Positions 1-8,291 of a stretch of 64,000 bases of DNA are shown here, in pieces (the stretch's first letter is position 1; each line of letters begins with the position of its first letter). The notes beneath the pieces are model-generated. The model was not told the origin of the DNA. It saw only the letters and a list, made by a program, of their open reading frames with translations, and searched no databases. A program made the translations under genes and the position numbers. The DNA is taken from positions 1 through 64,000 of the forward strand of contig NZ_POUL01000006.1 of NCBI RefSeq assembly GCF_002890895.1, given 5' to 3'. This stretch comes from Stutzerimonas stutzeri (lineage in GTDB: Bacteria > Pseudomonadota > Gammaproteobacteria > Pseudomonadales > Pseudomonadaceae).

Positions 1-1
1 C

Positions 2-29
2 ATTCTACAGCAGCCTTGTTTCTCGTCAA
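2..29 (-). promoter_or_regulatory. Putative rRNA operon promoter, most downstream of four
   Basis: On the minus strand a -35 TTGACG (24-29) and -10 TAGAAT (2-7) are separated by 16 bp, with an A-rich purine tract just upstream that resembles an UP element. It is the fourth of four similar promoters in 341 bp. The rRNA operon itself would begin left of the window, so that assignment is inferred from promoter type and gene order. Confidence 0.7.
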
Positions 30-110
30 GCTGTTTTTGAAGAAGTTTTTCTTTCTTCTCAACCGCTTGCGCTTCCGATCAACCTAGCGTCTCTCGTCAG
101 CGGGAGGCGA

Positions 111-138
111 ATCATACAGCGTTCAAAACCGCTGTCAA
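111..138 (-). promoter_or_regulatory. Putative rRNA operon promoter, third in tandem
   Basis: The minus strand has a consensus -35 TTGACA (133-138), a 16-bp spacer and -10 TATGAT (111-116), followed by a GC-rich stretch (TCGCC). A GC-rich discriminator is typical of stringently controlled rRNA promoters. Confidence 0.7.
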
Positions 139-216
139 CCACCTCTTTCAACCGCTCCCGATCAACCCGACCGAAGCCACTAACAGAGCCAAACCACCTC
201 CCTGCCAGCCCGGCGC

Positions 217-244
217 ATTCTACTCGAATTCGCCATCCGTGCAA
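217..244 (-). promoter_or_regulatory. Putative rRNA operon promoter, second in tandem
   Basis: The minus strand has -35 TTGCAC (239-244), a 16-bp spacer and -10 TAGAAT (217-222), followed by the discriminator GCGCC. The -35 is the weakest of the four, but spacer and discriminator match its neighbours. Confidence 0.65.
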
Positions 245-313
245 GCCTTGATTTTCGCTAACTTCTTGATTTACAAGAGGTTTCGCCAAAGGCCTGCGCC
301 GGAGAAGGTGCGC

Positions 314-341
314 ATTATAGGCACTCAGATTCCCACGTCAA
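314..341 (-). promoter_or_regulatory. Putative rRNA operon promoter, most upstream of four
   Basis: The minus strand has -35 TTGACG (336-341), a 16-bp spacer and a perfect -10 TATAAT (314-319), followed by GCGCACC. The -35 hexamer physically contains the TGA stop codon of msrQ (340-338), so the promoter starts inside the end of the upstream gene. No coding region is credible between 1 and 337. Confidence 0.75.
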
Positions 342-976
342 CGGTTGTTTTTGTTTTTATTCGCTAACGGATCGCCATGCCATTTGGCATTGATTCCGAC
401 CAAGGCGCGCTCAACTGCCGGAACTCGCGCTGCAAGCAAAATCGCTGCGAGGGTGGCGTACAAGCTCCACTGGCCCGCGTCGGATCTCACAACCCAAAGC
501 ATGTGAAGCAATGCGACGACTAACGCCGGATAGACAATGCGGTGCAACTTCTTCCAGCGCTCACCGAGCTTGCGCATGCTCCAGCGCGTTGACGTCAGCG
601 CGAGTGCTGACAGGCCTACCAGGGCGATAACCCCTAACGCTATATATGGGCGCTCAACCAACTCGGCAGCAAAATCGCCAAATTGCAAACCCAAGAGAAA
701 GTATAGATAAGCAGCTAAATGAAGTACGGCGTAACCGAACGCCCAAAGTCCGACCTGCCTTCGAAACACAATCCAGCCGGACCAGCCAGTCAAAGACCTC
801 AACGGCGTCATCGCCAGAGAACACAGCAGAAGAACCAAAGCGCCTTGGCCGAGATTATCAACTAGCACTTTGCCGGGATCCGGGCCCAGCGCGGCTACCG
901 CGGCGAGATACAGCCAGTAGCACGGCACGCTAGCTATGGAACAGAAAAGCAACAACCTCCACCAGGGATAGCGCAT
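338..976 (-). CDS. msrQ: MsrQ, haem-binding membrane subunit of the MsrPQ system
   Basis: Inner-membrane b-type cytochrome that passes electrons from the quinone pool/flavin to periplasmic MsrP, which reduces methionine sulfoxide in envelope proteins. The 212-aa product has about six hydrophobic segments and the His-containing helices of the ferric-reductase-like domain, the usual size for MsrQ (formerly YedZ). The frame stays open 45 codons further upstream, but ATG at 976-974 overlaps the msrP stop as TGATG and begins MRYPWWRLL, the normal N-terminus. It is translationally coupled to msrP. Its last codon lies inside the -35 box of the first rRNA-type promoter. Confidence 0.92.
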   Translation of the reverse strand: MRYPWWRLLLFCSIASVPCYWLYLAAVAALGPDPGKVLVDNLGQGALVLLLCSLAMTPLRSLTGWSGWIVFRRQVGLWAFGYAVLHLAAYLYFLLGLQFGDFAAELVERPYIALGVIALVGLSALALTSTRWSMRKLGERWKKLHRIVYPALVVALLHMLWVVRSDAGQWSLYATLAAILLAARVPAVERALVGINAKWHGDPLANKNKNNR

Positions 977-1992
977 CAATAGTGCTTTCTCAGATCCATC
1001 CCAGCGTATAAGTGTGCGACGTCCTCTTCGTAGCCGTTGAACATCTGGGTCTCGCGGACATTTGGGCTGAACAGGCTCCCCGGAAGCCGTCGCTCGCGTG
1101 CCTGTGACCAACGCGGGTGGGAGACCTTGGGATTAACGTTGGCGTAAAACCCGTATTCCTGCGGAGCCATAGATTCCCAGGTGGTCGCTGGCTGTTCACG
1201 AACGAAACTGATTCGAACGATCGATTTGATGCTTTTGAACCCGTACTTCCATGGCACTACGAGACGTAATGGCGCACCGTTCTGGTTTGGCAACACTCTC
1301 CCATACATCCCAACGGCTACCAAGCTCAGCGGGTGCATGGCCTCGTCCATTCTCAAGCCTTCAACATACGGCCAGTCGATCAGTGAAAAACCAGTACGCA
1401 TACCAGGCATCTGTTCTGGACGAGCCAAGGTCTCAAAGCGAACATATTTAGCATCGGATGTCGGCTCCAGACGACTGATCAGATCAGCAAGCGGAACCCC
1501 TAGCCACGGTATGACCATCGACCAGGCTTCGACGCAACGTAAACGATAGATACGTTCCTCAAGCGCGGCGTTCTTAACAAGATCTTCAATCGAATATTTG
1601 CCCGGCTTCGCCAATTCTCCGTCGACCGTCACGAACCAAGGTTCCGTAACAAGCTGCGGCGCGTGACGCGCTGGATCACCCTTATCCGGGCCGAACTCAT
1701 AGAAATTGTTGTAATGCGTAGCATCTTGATAGGGGGTAATGGCTTCGTTTTTTACCGTTACCGCTTTCCAATGTGCCTGTCGTAGCTTTTCGTCAAACCA
1801 AGCGGGCGAGTCCGCTGGTTCCACGCCCGCATAGCGCGCCGGGCTGGCTTCAGCTTCGGCTATAGCGGGCAGCCCTGCGGCTGCTATTGAGAAAGCCGCT
1901 CCCTGAACGAACTGACGACGGTTCAGATAGAGCGCTTCGGGGGTTATCTCTGATTCGAGACAATCACTGCGACGCGGCGTCTTGATAAGCAT
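976..1992 (-). CDS. msrP: MsrP, periplasmic methionine sulfoxide reductase catalytic subunit
   Basis: Molybdopterin enzyme that reduces protein-bound methionine sulfoxide in the periplasm using electrons from MsrQ. The 338-aa product has a twin-arginine signal ([12 protein letters not shown] near residue 24) and an oxidoreductase molybdopterin-binding domain with the Cys ligand in [10 protein letters not shown] chose ATG at 1992 because a GGAG ribosome site lies 8 nt upstream and [11 protein letters not shown] is the conserved start; an 11-codon longer form is open. First gene of the msrP-msrQ pair. The pathway assignment rests on family knowledge and adjacency to msrQ. Confidence 0.94.
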   Translation of the reverse strand: MLIKTPRRSDCLESEITPEALYLNRRQFVQGAAFSIAAAGLPAIAEAEASPARYAGVEPADSPAWFDEKLRQAHWKAVTVKNEAITPYQDATHYNNFYEFGPDKGDPARHAPQLVTEPWFVTVDGELAKPGKYSIEDLVKNAALEERIYRLRCVEAWSMVIPWLGVPLADLISRLEPTSDAKYVRFETLARPEQMPGMRTGFSLIDWPYVEGLRMDEAMHPLSLVAVGMYGRVLPNQNGAPLRLVVPWKYGFKSIKSIVRISFVREQPATTWESMAPQEYGFYANVNPKVSHPRWSQARERRLPGSLFSPNVRETQMFNGYEEDVAHLYAGMDLRKHY

Positions 1993-2052
1993 GATGTACT
2001 CCGCTGTCCGAGGCTGTATGAACAAGCACTAGACAGCGGATCATCTCAAAAA

Positions 2053-2886
2053 TCAACTTTCTGCGCGCTTGCGGCGACGCATCAGGAACTGTACCGGTCC
2101 AGAAACGGAGTAGGCGAGGAAGATCAGAAGCAAGATACGCGGCGGATCACTGAACACCACGGCGAACACCAATACAACGACCAGTATCGCCACAAAGGGC
2201 ACCCGCCCTTTCAGATCGAGATCCTTAAAACTGTAGTACTTGATGTTGCTGACCATCAGCAGGCCCGCGGCAGCTACCAGCAGCGCAAACAACATGATTA
2301 CCGCCAAGGGCAGATCGAGACCGCGGATTCCCGGTTCGTCGAGCGCCCAAACCGCCCAGACCGATCCAGCCACAACCCCTGCAGCGGCAGGACTCGCCAG
2401 ACCAATGAACCACTTCTTATCCACTTTGCCAATTTGGGTGTTGAAGCGCGCAAGCCTCAAGGCTGCGCAGGCAACGTAGATGAAGGCCACGGTCAACCCG
2501 ACATTTCCGAGACTCGACAGCGCCCACTGGTAGGCGAGAACGGCCGGAGCTAGACCGAAAGCGACCATGTCCGACAGCGAATCATATTCCGCACCGAATG
2601 CGCTCTGGGTGTTGGTCAAGCGCGCGACTCGGCCATCCAGACTATCGAGCACCATCGCGACAAAGACCGTAGCAGCAGCGACGTAGAAGTTGCCATTGAT
2701 AGCCGTGACAATGCAGAAAAAACCGGCAAACAGATTGGCCGTGGTGAAAAGGTTGGGGAGCAGATAGATGCCCCGATGGCGAACCTTGCGACCTTCGGCG
2801 TCCTGGCTCTCTTCGATATGCTCGTCGATCGGCAGAAGACTTTCCGTTTCGATGGATTTGTTCGGCTCTTCGGGATGCTCACTCAT
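2053..2886 (-). CDS. pssA: CDP-diacylglycerol--serine O-phosphatidyltransferase
   Basis: Integral membrane enzyme making phosphatidylserine, the precursor of phosphatidylethanolamine, from CDP-diacylglycerol and serine. The CDP-alcohol phosphotransferase signature is intact: DG at 84-85, AR at 88-89, G98, D102 and D106. The 277-aa protein has a hydrophilic acidic N-terminus of about 35 residues followed by hydrophobic helices, as in the type II PssA of Pseudomonas. A TAAGGTG ribosome site precedes the ATG. It lies downstream of ilvC across a terminator, so it is probably transcribed separately. Confidence 0.95.
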   Translation of the reverse strand: MSEHPEEPNKSIETESLLPIDEHIEESQDAEGRKVRHRGIYLLPNLFTTANLFAGFFCIVTAINGNFYVAAATVFVAMVLDSLDGRVARLTNTQSAFGAEYDSLSDMVAFGLAPAVLAYQWALSSLGNVGLTVAFIYVACAALRLARFNTQIGKVDKKWFIGLASPAAAGVVAGSVWAVWALDEPGIRGLDLPLAVIMLFALLVAAAGLLMVSNIKYYSFKDLDLKGRVPFVAILVVVLVFAVVFSDPPRILLLIFLAYSVSGPVQFLMRRRKRAES

Positions 2887-2991
2887 GCAAATTCACCTTA
2901 CAGCAGGTTTGAATAATTTCGACAGGCCCTAGCACAACGGGTTCACCCTAGGCCAAACACCGGTTTATACCAGAGACACACAGCCAAAACG

Positions 2992-3014
2992 AAAAAACGC
3001 GGCCGAGGCCGCGT
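2992..3014 (-). terminator. Rho-independent terminator of ilvIH-ilvC
   Basis: On the minus strand an 8-bp GC-rich stem (ACGCGGCC/GGCCGCGT, 2-nt loop) is followed by six T residues, 22 bp past the ilvC stop codon. Confidence 0.9.
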
Positions 3015-3035
3015 CCTTTCGAGCAATACCGATGA

Positions 3036-4590
<1,555 letters not shown>

Positions 4591-4592
4591 GA

Positions 4593-6317
4593 TCAGGTCC
4601 GCTCCGTCTTGCTGAGCCACATGTCGCGCATGGCGCCGTCTTTGATCTGCATCGGGTAGACGTGCTCACTGGTATCGACAGCGATATCCAGGAACACCAG
4701 GCGATCCTTCAACGCGAAGGCTTCTTCCATCTTGGACTTCAGATCTTTCAGATCGGTGATGCGCATCCCCACATGCCCGTACGCCTCGACCAGCTTGACG
4801 AAATCGGGCAACGACTCCATGTAGGAGTGGGAGTAGCGACTGTTGTACTGCATGTCCTGCCACTGGCGAACCATGCCCAACGCACCGTTGTTGAGGTTGA
4901 TGATCTTGACCGGCAGGTCGTACTGCAGGCAGGTCGACAGCTCCTGAATGTTCATCTGAATGCTGCCTTCACCCGTAACACAGGCGACGTCGGCTTCAGG
5001 GAAGTTCAGCTTTGCACCCATCGCGGCCGGAAAGCCGAAGCCCATGGTGCCGAGGCCACCAGAGTTCAACCAGCGATTCGGCTTATCGAACTTGTAGTAC
5101 TGGCACGCAAACATCTGGTGCTGCCCGACGTCCGATGCCACATACGCATCACCCTTGGTCACTTCACACAGGGTTTCGATAACGGCCTGTGGCTTGATGA
5201 TGGTGCCGTCACCCTTGTCGTATGGGAACAAGCCTCGGTTGCCGCGCCATTCCTCGATCTGCTTCCACCAGCTGGCAACAGTCTCGGCATTGGGTGCCTG
5301 GCCGATCTCCTTGACGATGGCAACCATTTCGGTGAGCACACTGTCGACCGGGCCAACGATCGGAATGTCGGCCTTGATGGTTTTGGAAATGGATGCCGGA
5401 TCGATATCGATGTGGATGATTTTGGCGTTCGGGCAGAACTTCGTCGCACCGTTGATTACGCGGTCATCAAAGCGCGCGCCTACAGCCAGGATGACATCGG
5501 AATGATGCATTGCCAGGTTGGCCGTATAGCTACCGTGCATACCCAGCATGCCGACGAACTGCCGGTCGCTGCCCGGATAGCAGCCCAAGCCCATGAGGGT
5601 ATTGGTAACCGGCAGATTGAGCATCTTGGCAAGCTCAGTGAGTTGCGAAGATGCATCACCCATGATCACGCCGCCACCGGCGTAAATGATCGGACGCTTG
5701 GCAGCCAGCAGAAGCTCTGCCGCTTTGCGAATCTGACCAGAATGCCCACGAACGGCCGGGCTGTATGAACGCAGCTTGGCTTTCTTCGGATAGACGTATT
5801 CGAACTTCTCGGCGGGATTGGTCATGTCTTTCGGAATGTCGACAACGACAGGACCGGGACGACCGGATTGCGCCAGGTAGAACGCTTTTTTCATCACTTC
5901 GGGAATTTCCGAAGGATGTTTGATCATGAAGCTGTGCTTAACGATGGGGCGGGAAATACCGATCATGTCGGTTTCCTGGAAAGCATCAGTGCCCACCATA
6001 TTGCTGGCAACCTGCCCCGAGATGACCACCATCGGGATCGAGTCCATATAAGCGGTGGCAATACCGGTGATGGCATTGGTCGCGCCAGGGCCGGAGGTGA
6101 CTAGCACTACACCCGCCTTGCCGGTGGCACGCGCATAGCCGTCGGCCATGTGAGTAGCAGCCTGCTCATGACGAACAAGGATATGCGTAACTTCCTTTTC
6201 CTTGAACAGCGCATCATAGATGTGCAGCAAGGCGCCGCCCGGATAGCCGTAGATGTACTTAACGCCTTCGTCGCGCAAGAAGCGGACGACCATTTCAGCG
6301 CCGGATAAAAGTTCCAC
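4593..6317 (-). CDS. ilvI: Acetolactate synthase large (catalytic) subunit
   Basis: Thiamine-diphosphate and FAD enzyme that condenses pyruvate (or pyruvate with 2-ketobutyrate) in the first common step of branched-chain amino acid synthesis. The three TPP-enzyme domains are present: catalytic Glu in [11 protein letters not shown], a central FAD-binding region, and the C-terminal TPP motif beginning GEGS. GTG at 6317 is preferred over GTG at 6326 because AGAGG (6326-6330) is 8 nt upstream of the former and overlaps the latter; this gives 574 aa starting MELLSGAEM. First gene of the ilv unit. Confidence 0.96.
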   Translation of the reverse strand: MELLSGAEMVVRFLRDEGVKYIYGYPGGALLHIYDALFKEKEVTHILVRHEQAATHMADGYARATGKAGVVLVTSGPGATNAITGIATAYMDSIPMVVISGQVASNMVGTDAFQETDMIGISRPIVKHSFMIKHPSEIPEVMKKAFYLAQSGRPGPVVVDIPKDMTNPAEKFEYVYPKKAKLRSYSPAVRGHSGQIRKAAELLLAAKRPIIYAGGGVIMGDASSQLTELAKMLNLPVTNTLMGLGCYPGSDRQFVGMLGMHGSYTANLAMHHSDVILAVGARFDDRVINGATKFCPNAKIIHIDIDPASISKTIKADIPIVGPVDSVLTEMVAIVKEIGQAPNAETVASWWKQIEEWRGNRGLFPYDKGDGTIIKPQAVIETLCEVTKGDAYVASDVGQHQMFACQYYKFDKPNRWLNSGGLGTMGFGFPAAMGAKLNFPEADVACVTGEGSIQMNIQELSTCLQYDLPVKIINLNNGALGMVRQWQDMQYNSRYSHSYMESLPDFVKLVEAYGHVGMRITDLKDLKSKMEEAFALKDRLVFLDIAVDTSEHVYPMQIKDGAMRDMWLSKTERT

Positions 6318-6381
6318 GTTATTCACCTCTAGAACGCCAGATAGCCGCTCCGCGTCGGACCGGCCAGAATTAGGTTTACTA

Positions 6382-6531
6382 CTAAGCAGTGCATGAGCGA
6401 CGGTGGTCGCCGACTACGTCAGCTACTGTCAAAGCGAGTACTAGGGAAGCCCCAAAGTGTTGCGGGGCGCCCCTCCCAGCGCGAGGTAACGCGTTGCGGA
6501 TGTTGCAGGTCGGCGCGGGTATGCACCTCAT
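6382..6531 (-). CDS. Candidate leader ORF upstream of ilvI, rich in Leu/Val near its end
   Basis: I do not recognise this ORF. From the in-frame ATG at 6531 it would encode 49 aa (84 aa from the earliest start at 6636). The stretch [11 protein letters not shown] carries seven branched-chain residues in eleven, several using codons uncommon in GC-rich pseudomonads (CTA, GTA, TTG). The frame closes with three consecutive stops, TAG TAG TAA, 55 bp before the ilvI ribosome site. No good ribosome-binding site and no T-tailed terminator are visible, so classical attenuation is not demonstrated. It could be a sensing leader peptide or a chance ORF. Confidence 0.3.
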   Translation of the reverse strand: MRCIPAPTCNIRNALPRAGRGAPQHFGASLVLALTVADVVGDHRRSCTA

Positions 6532-6582
6532 GATTGAGCGAAAGGCTCGCTTGCGGCGGCCTCTCAGAACAGCAAGCATGGA

Positions 6583-6611
6583 ATTGTTCGGATTAGGCTT
6601 GGTCAAGTCAA
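6583..6611 (-). promoter_or_regulatory. Candidate ilvI promoter
   Basis: The minus strand shows TTGACT (6606-6611), a 17-bp spacer and AACAAT (6583-6588), five and four of six consensus bases respectively. It would give a leader of about 260 nt before ilvI that includes the Leu/Val-rich ORF. Confidence 0.4.
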
Positions 6612-6720
6612 GTCCGCTGTTGCCCTTCGGCTGCATTCAGCTGTGATCCAGCGCAGAATGAAGCCCCCTGCCTTTTGCGTATAGTACCGGCTTGGTTTTG
6701 CATCCACTGAAGGGAAAAGC

Positions 6721-7152
6721 ATGCGTTTGACCATTCTCGCAGGCGGCCTGCTGCTTGCACTGAGCAGCAGCATCATGGCCGGCCAGGTTTACAAGTGGGT
6801 CGACGCCAAAGGCGTTACGCATTTTGGAGCACAGCCGCCCCAAGGCATGCCGGCCGAAACGCTTAATACGGCCATCGCCCCGCCAAAGCCAGCCGTGGCC
6901 GAAGGCAACGCACCGGAATACTCAGGCGAGTCCGAACAGCGCGACATTGACCGCAAGGTGAAGCAACAGGTTGCAGAGCAGGAAGCCGAGCGGCAACGTT
7001 ATTGCACTACCCTGCGCACCAATCTGGCACAACTGCAAAACAACCCGCGCGTGCGCGTAGAAGAAGACGGCGGCACTCGGCGCCTGAATGAAGAAGAACG
7101 CCAGGCGCGTATTGGCGAAACCCAGCAGAAGATCGCCGACAGCTGTAACTGA
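6721..7152 (+). CDS. DUF4124 domain-containing periplasmic protein
   Basis: Small exported protein of unknown function. The 143-aa product starts with a cleavable signal peptide (about residues 1-20, ending SSSIMAG), followed by the DUF4124 core QVYKWVDAKGVTHFGAQPP. A hydrophilic, Gln/Glu/Arg-rich, probably helical C-terminal half follows. A GAAGGGA ribosome site precedes the ATG. It is divergent from ilvI and convergent with yqcC, so it is a single-gene unit. DUF4124 proteins are common in Pseudomonas, and I infer only a periplasmic location. Confidence 0.85.
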   Translation: MRLTILAGGLLLALSSSIMAGQVYKWVDAKGVTHFGAQPPQGMPAETLNTAIAPPKPAVAEGNAPEYSGESEQRDIDRKVKQQVAEQEAERQRYCTTLRTNLAQLQNNPRVRVEEDGGTRRLNEEERQARIGETQQKIADSCN

Positions 7153-7163
7153 ACGCAGCGGAC

Positions 7164-7189
7164 AACGCCTGCCTATAAAGGCCGGCGTT
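7164..7189. terminator. Candidate bidirectional terminator between convergent genes
   Basis: AACGCC-T-GCC pairs with GGC-C-GGCGTT around a TATAAA loop, exactly between the ends of the DUF4124 gene and yqcC. There is no strong T-run on either side, so its termination strength is uncertain. Confidence 0.45.
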
Positions 7190-7191
7190 GC

Positions 7192-7524
7192 TTAGCCTTC
7201 GCCCCCACTGATTAGGAGATCGAAGGTTTCAAGCGCTTCAAACAGCCCACCCACGCGCTGCGGCTGATCTTGATAAACCATTTCAGCCATCGCCAAAATT
7301 CCCGACACGGCTGGCAATGGCTGACCGTGCTCCAGAATGTGCTTCATTCGCGGCAGAAAAATCCACTGCAACCACTGATCGAACGCCAGTGTATCGACGC
7401 AGAACGGCTCCTGACTGGCAAGCGCTTCAGGCGCAGGCGGCGACGACGCCCAAACCCCAAGTAACCGAAGCTCGCGCTCAATCAGTAGCAACTGGTCTGC
7501 CAACGCCGGCACTCGACTATCCAT
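7192..7524 (-). CDS. yqcC: YqcC family protein
   Basis: Small cytoplasmic all-helical protein of the YqcC/DUF446 family, function unknown. The 110-aa product has the family features: a helical N-terminus (ALADQLLLIERELRLLGVW), the conserved segment FDQWLQWIFLPRMKHILE and a C-terminal region. ATG at 7524 overlaps the stop of the lipoprotein gene as TGATG, so translation is probably coupled; a GTG one codon earlier is possible. It is the last gene of an mrcB-lipoprotein-yqcC unit. Confidence 0.85.
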   Translation of the reverse strand: MDSRVPALADQLLLIERELRLLGVWASSPPAPEALASQEPFCVDTLAFDQWLQWIFLPRMKHILEHGQPLPAVSGILAMAEMVYQDQPQRVGGLFEALETFDLLISGGEG

Positions 7525-8252
7525 CACATCGAAACCTTGGCCCGCTCGCGCGCCTGCGCAGCGCCTGCAGCATTTCCCTGACGCTCACGCGCCTGCGCGA
7601 TCAGCTCCCAGAGGCTTGCCTGCAGGGCTGGCCGGTCGCTCGCATAGCTCAGCCCACGCCGAGACAGTTGTTCTGCCTGAATGGCATCCCCTTGCGCCAG
7701 ACGGACCTGAGCCAACCGATAGAGCACCTGTGGTTCGCGCGGGGCGATTCGCTGAGCCCGCTCGAGACTGGACGCAGCTCCGTTCAGGTCACCTCCTCCC
7801 TGTTGTTGCTGCGCAGTGGTAAGCAACGCCAGCACCGGCCCATCGAGCTGTTCATCAGCTGACAAGGTTCCACTGCTTGACGGGATTCCGCTAGGCATTG
7901 GCGGTCGCTGGACCGGGGCGGGCATTGGCGCGGACTGAGCGGGCGGGGTCCACTGTCCAGTCCCACCGGCAGGCGCTTGCGCAGATCCCCCAGAGAAAGC
8001 GACATCAGGCGCGCCATAGGTTTGCAATGGCTCGGAGCTTTGCTGGGGCACCATGACCATAACGCCCGAGTCTGCAGGCGCAGATTGCCCACTGGTAACC
8101 GGTGCGTTAGCACGGCGGCTGGGCTGACGCGCGGAAACCTCCTCCGATACCGGCGCCCCCGAATCGACGACGGGTATCGCGCCGCGCTTGACCGATGCGC
8201 AGCCCGGCAGCAGTGCCGCCGCCAACAATACGATCATCCATTGCTTGTTCAC
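7524..8252 (-). CDS. TPR-repeat outer-membrane-type lipoprotein
   Basis: Predicted lipoprotein with lipobox LLPGC near residue 18. A Pro/Gly/Ser/Gln-rich linker (about 20-135) probably spans the periplasm, and a C-terminal tetratricopeptide region (about 140-240, including LARGLQRAQRIAPREP-like repeats) suits protein binding. GTG start with AAGAGG upstream. It sits 39 bp downstream of mrcB. Position and type suggest a role with the class A penicillin-binding protein, perhaps as a periplasmic activator or scaffold like the LpoB/LpoP class; this is inference from context, not a recognised motif. Confidence 0.8.
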   Translation of the reverse strand: MNKQWMIVLLAAALLPGCASVKRGAIPVVDSGAPVSEEVSARQPSRRANAPVTSGQSAPADSGVMVMVPQQSSEPLQTYGAPDVAFSGGSAQAPAGGTGQWTPPAQSAPMPAPVQRPPMPSGIPSSSGTLSADEQLDGPVLALLTTAQQQQGGGDLNGAASSLERAQRIAPREPQVLYRLAQVRLAQGDAIQAEQLSRRGLSYASDRPALQASLWELIAQARERQGNAAGAAQARERAKVSM

Positions 8253-8291
8253 AGTTCAGACCTCTTGATAAACCAACCGGCCAGCCGCCAC

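Larger units (their letters stand above)
6327..6720. other. 394-bp divergent intergenic region between ilvI and the DUF4124 gene
   Basis: Besides the candidate ilvI promoter and leader ORF, the minus strand has mutually exclusive GC hairpins near 6445-6480 (a GGGGCGCCCC palindrome overlapping a GCCCC...GGGGC stem). On the plus strand a TATAGT -10-like hexamer (6680-6685) lies about 40 bp before the DUF4124 gene but has no convincing -35. Confidence 0.5.

Noticed and set aside
59-289. 76-aa ORF on the minus strand at the left edge
   Set aside because: It lies across three of the four rRNA-type promoters, has low-complexity Arg/Gly content and no ribosome site.
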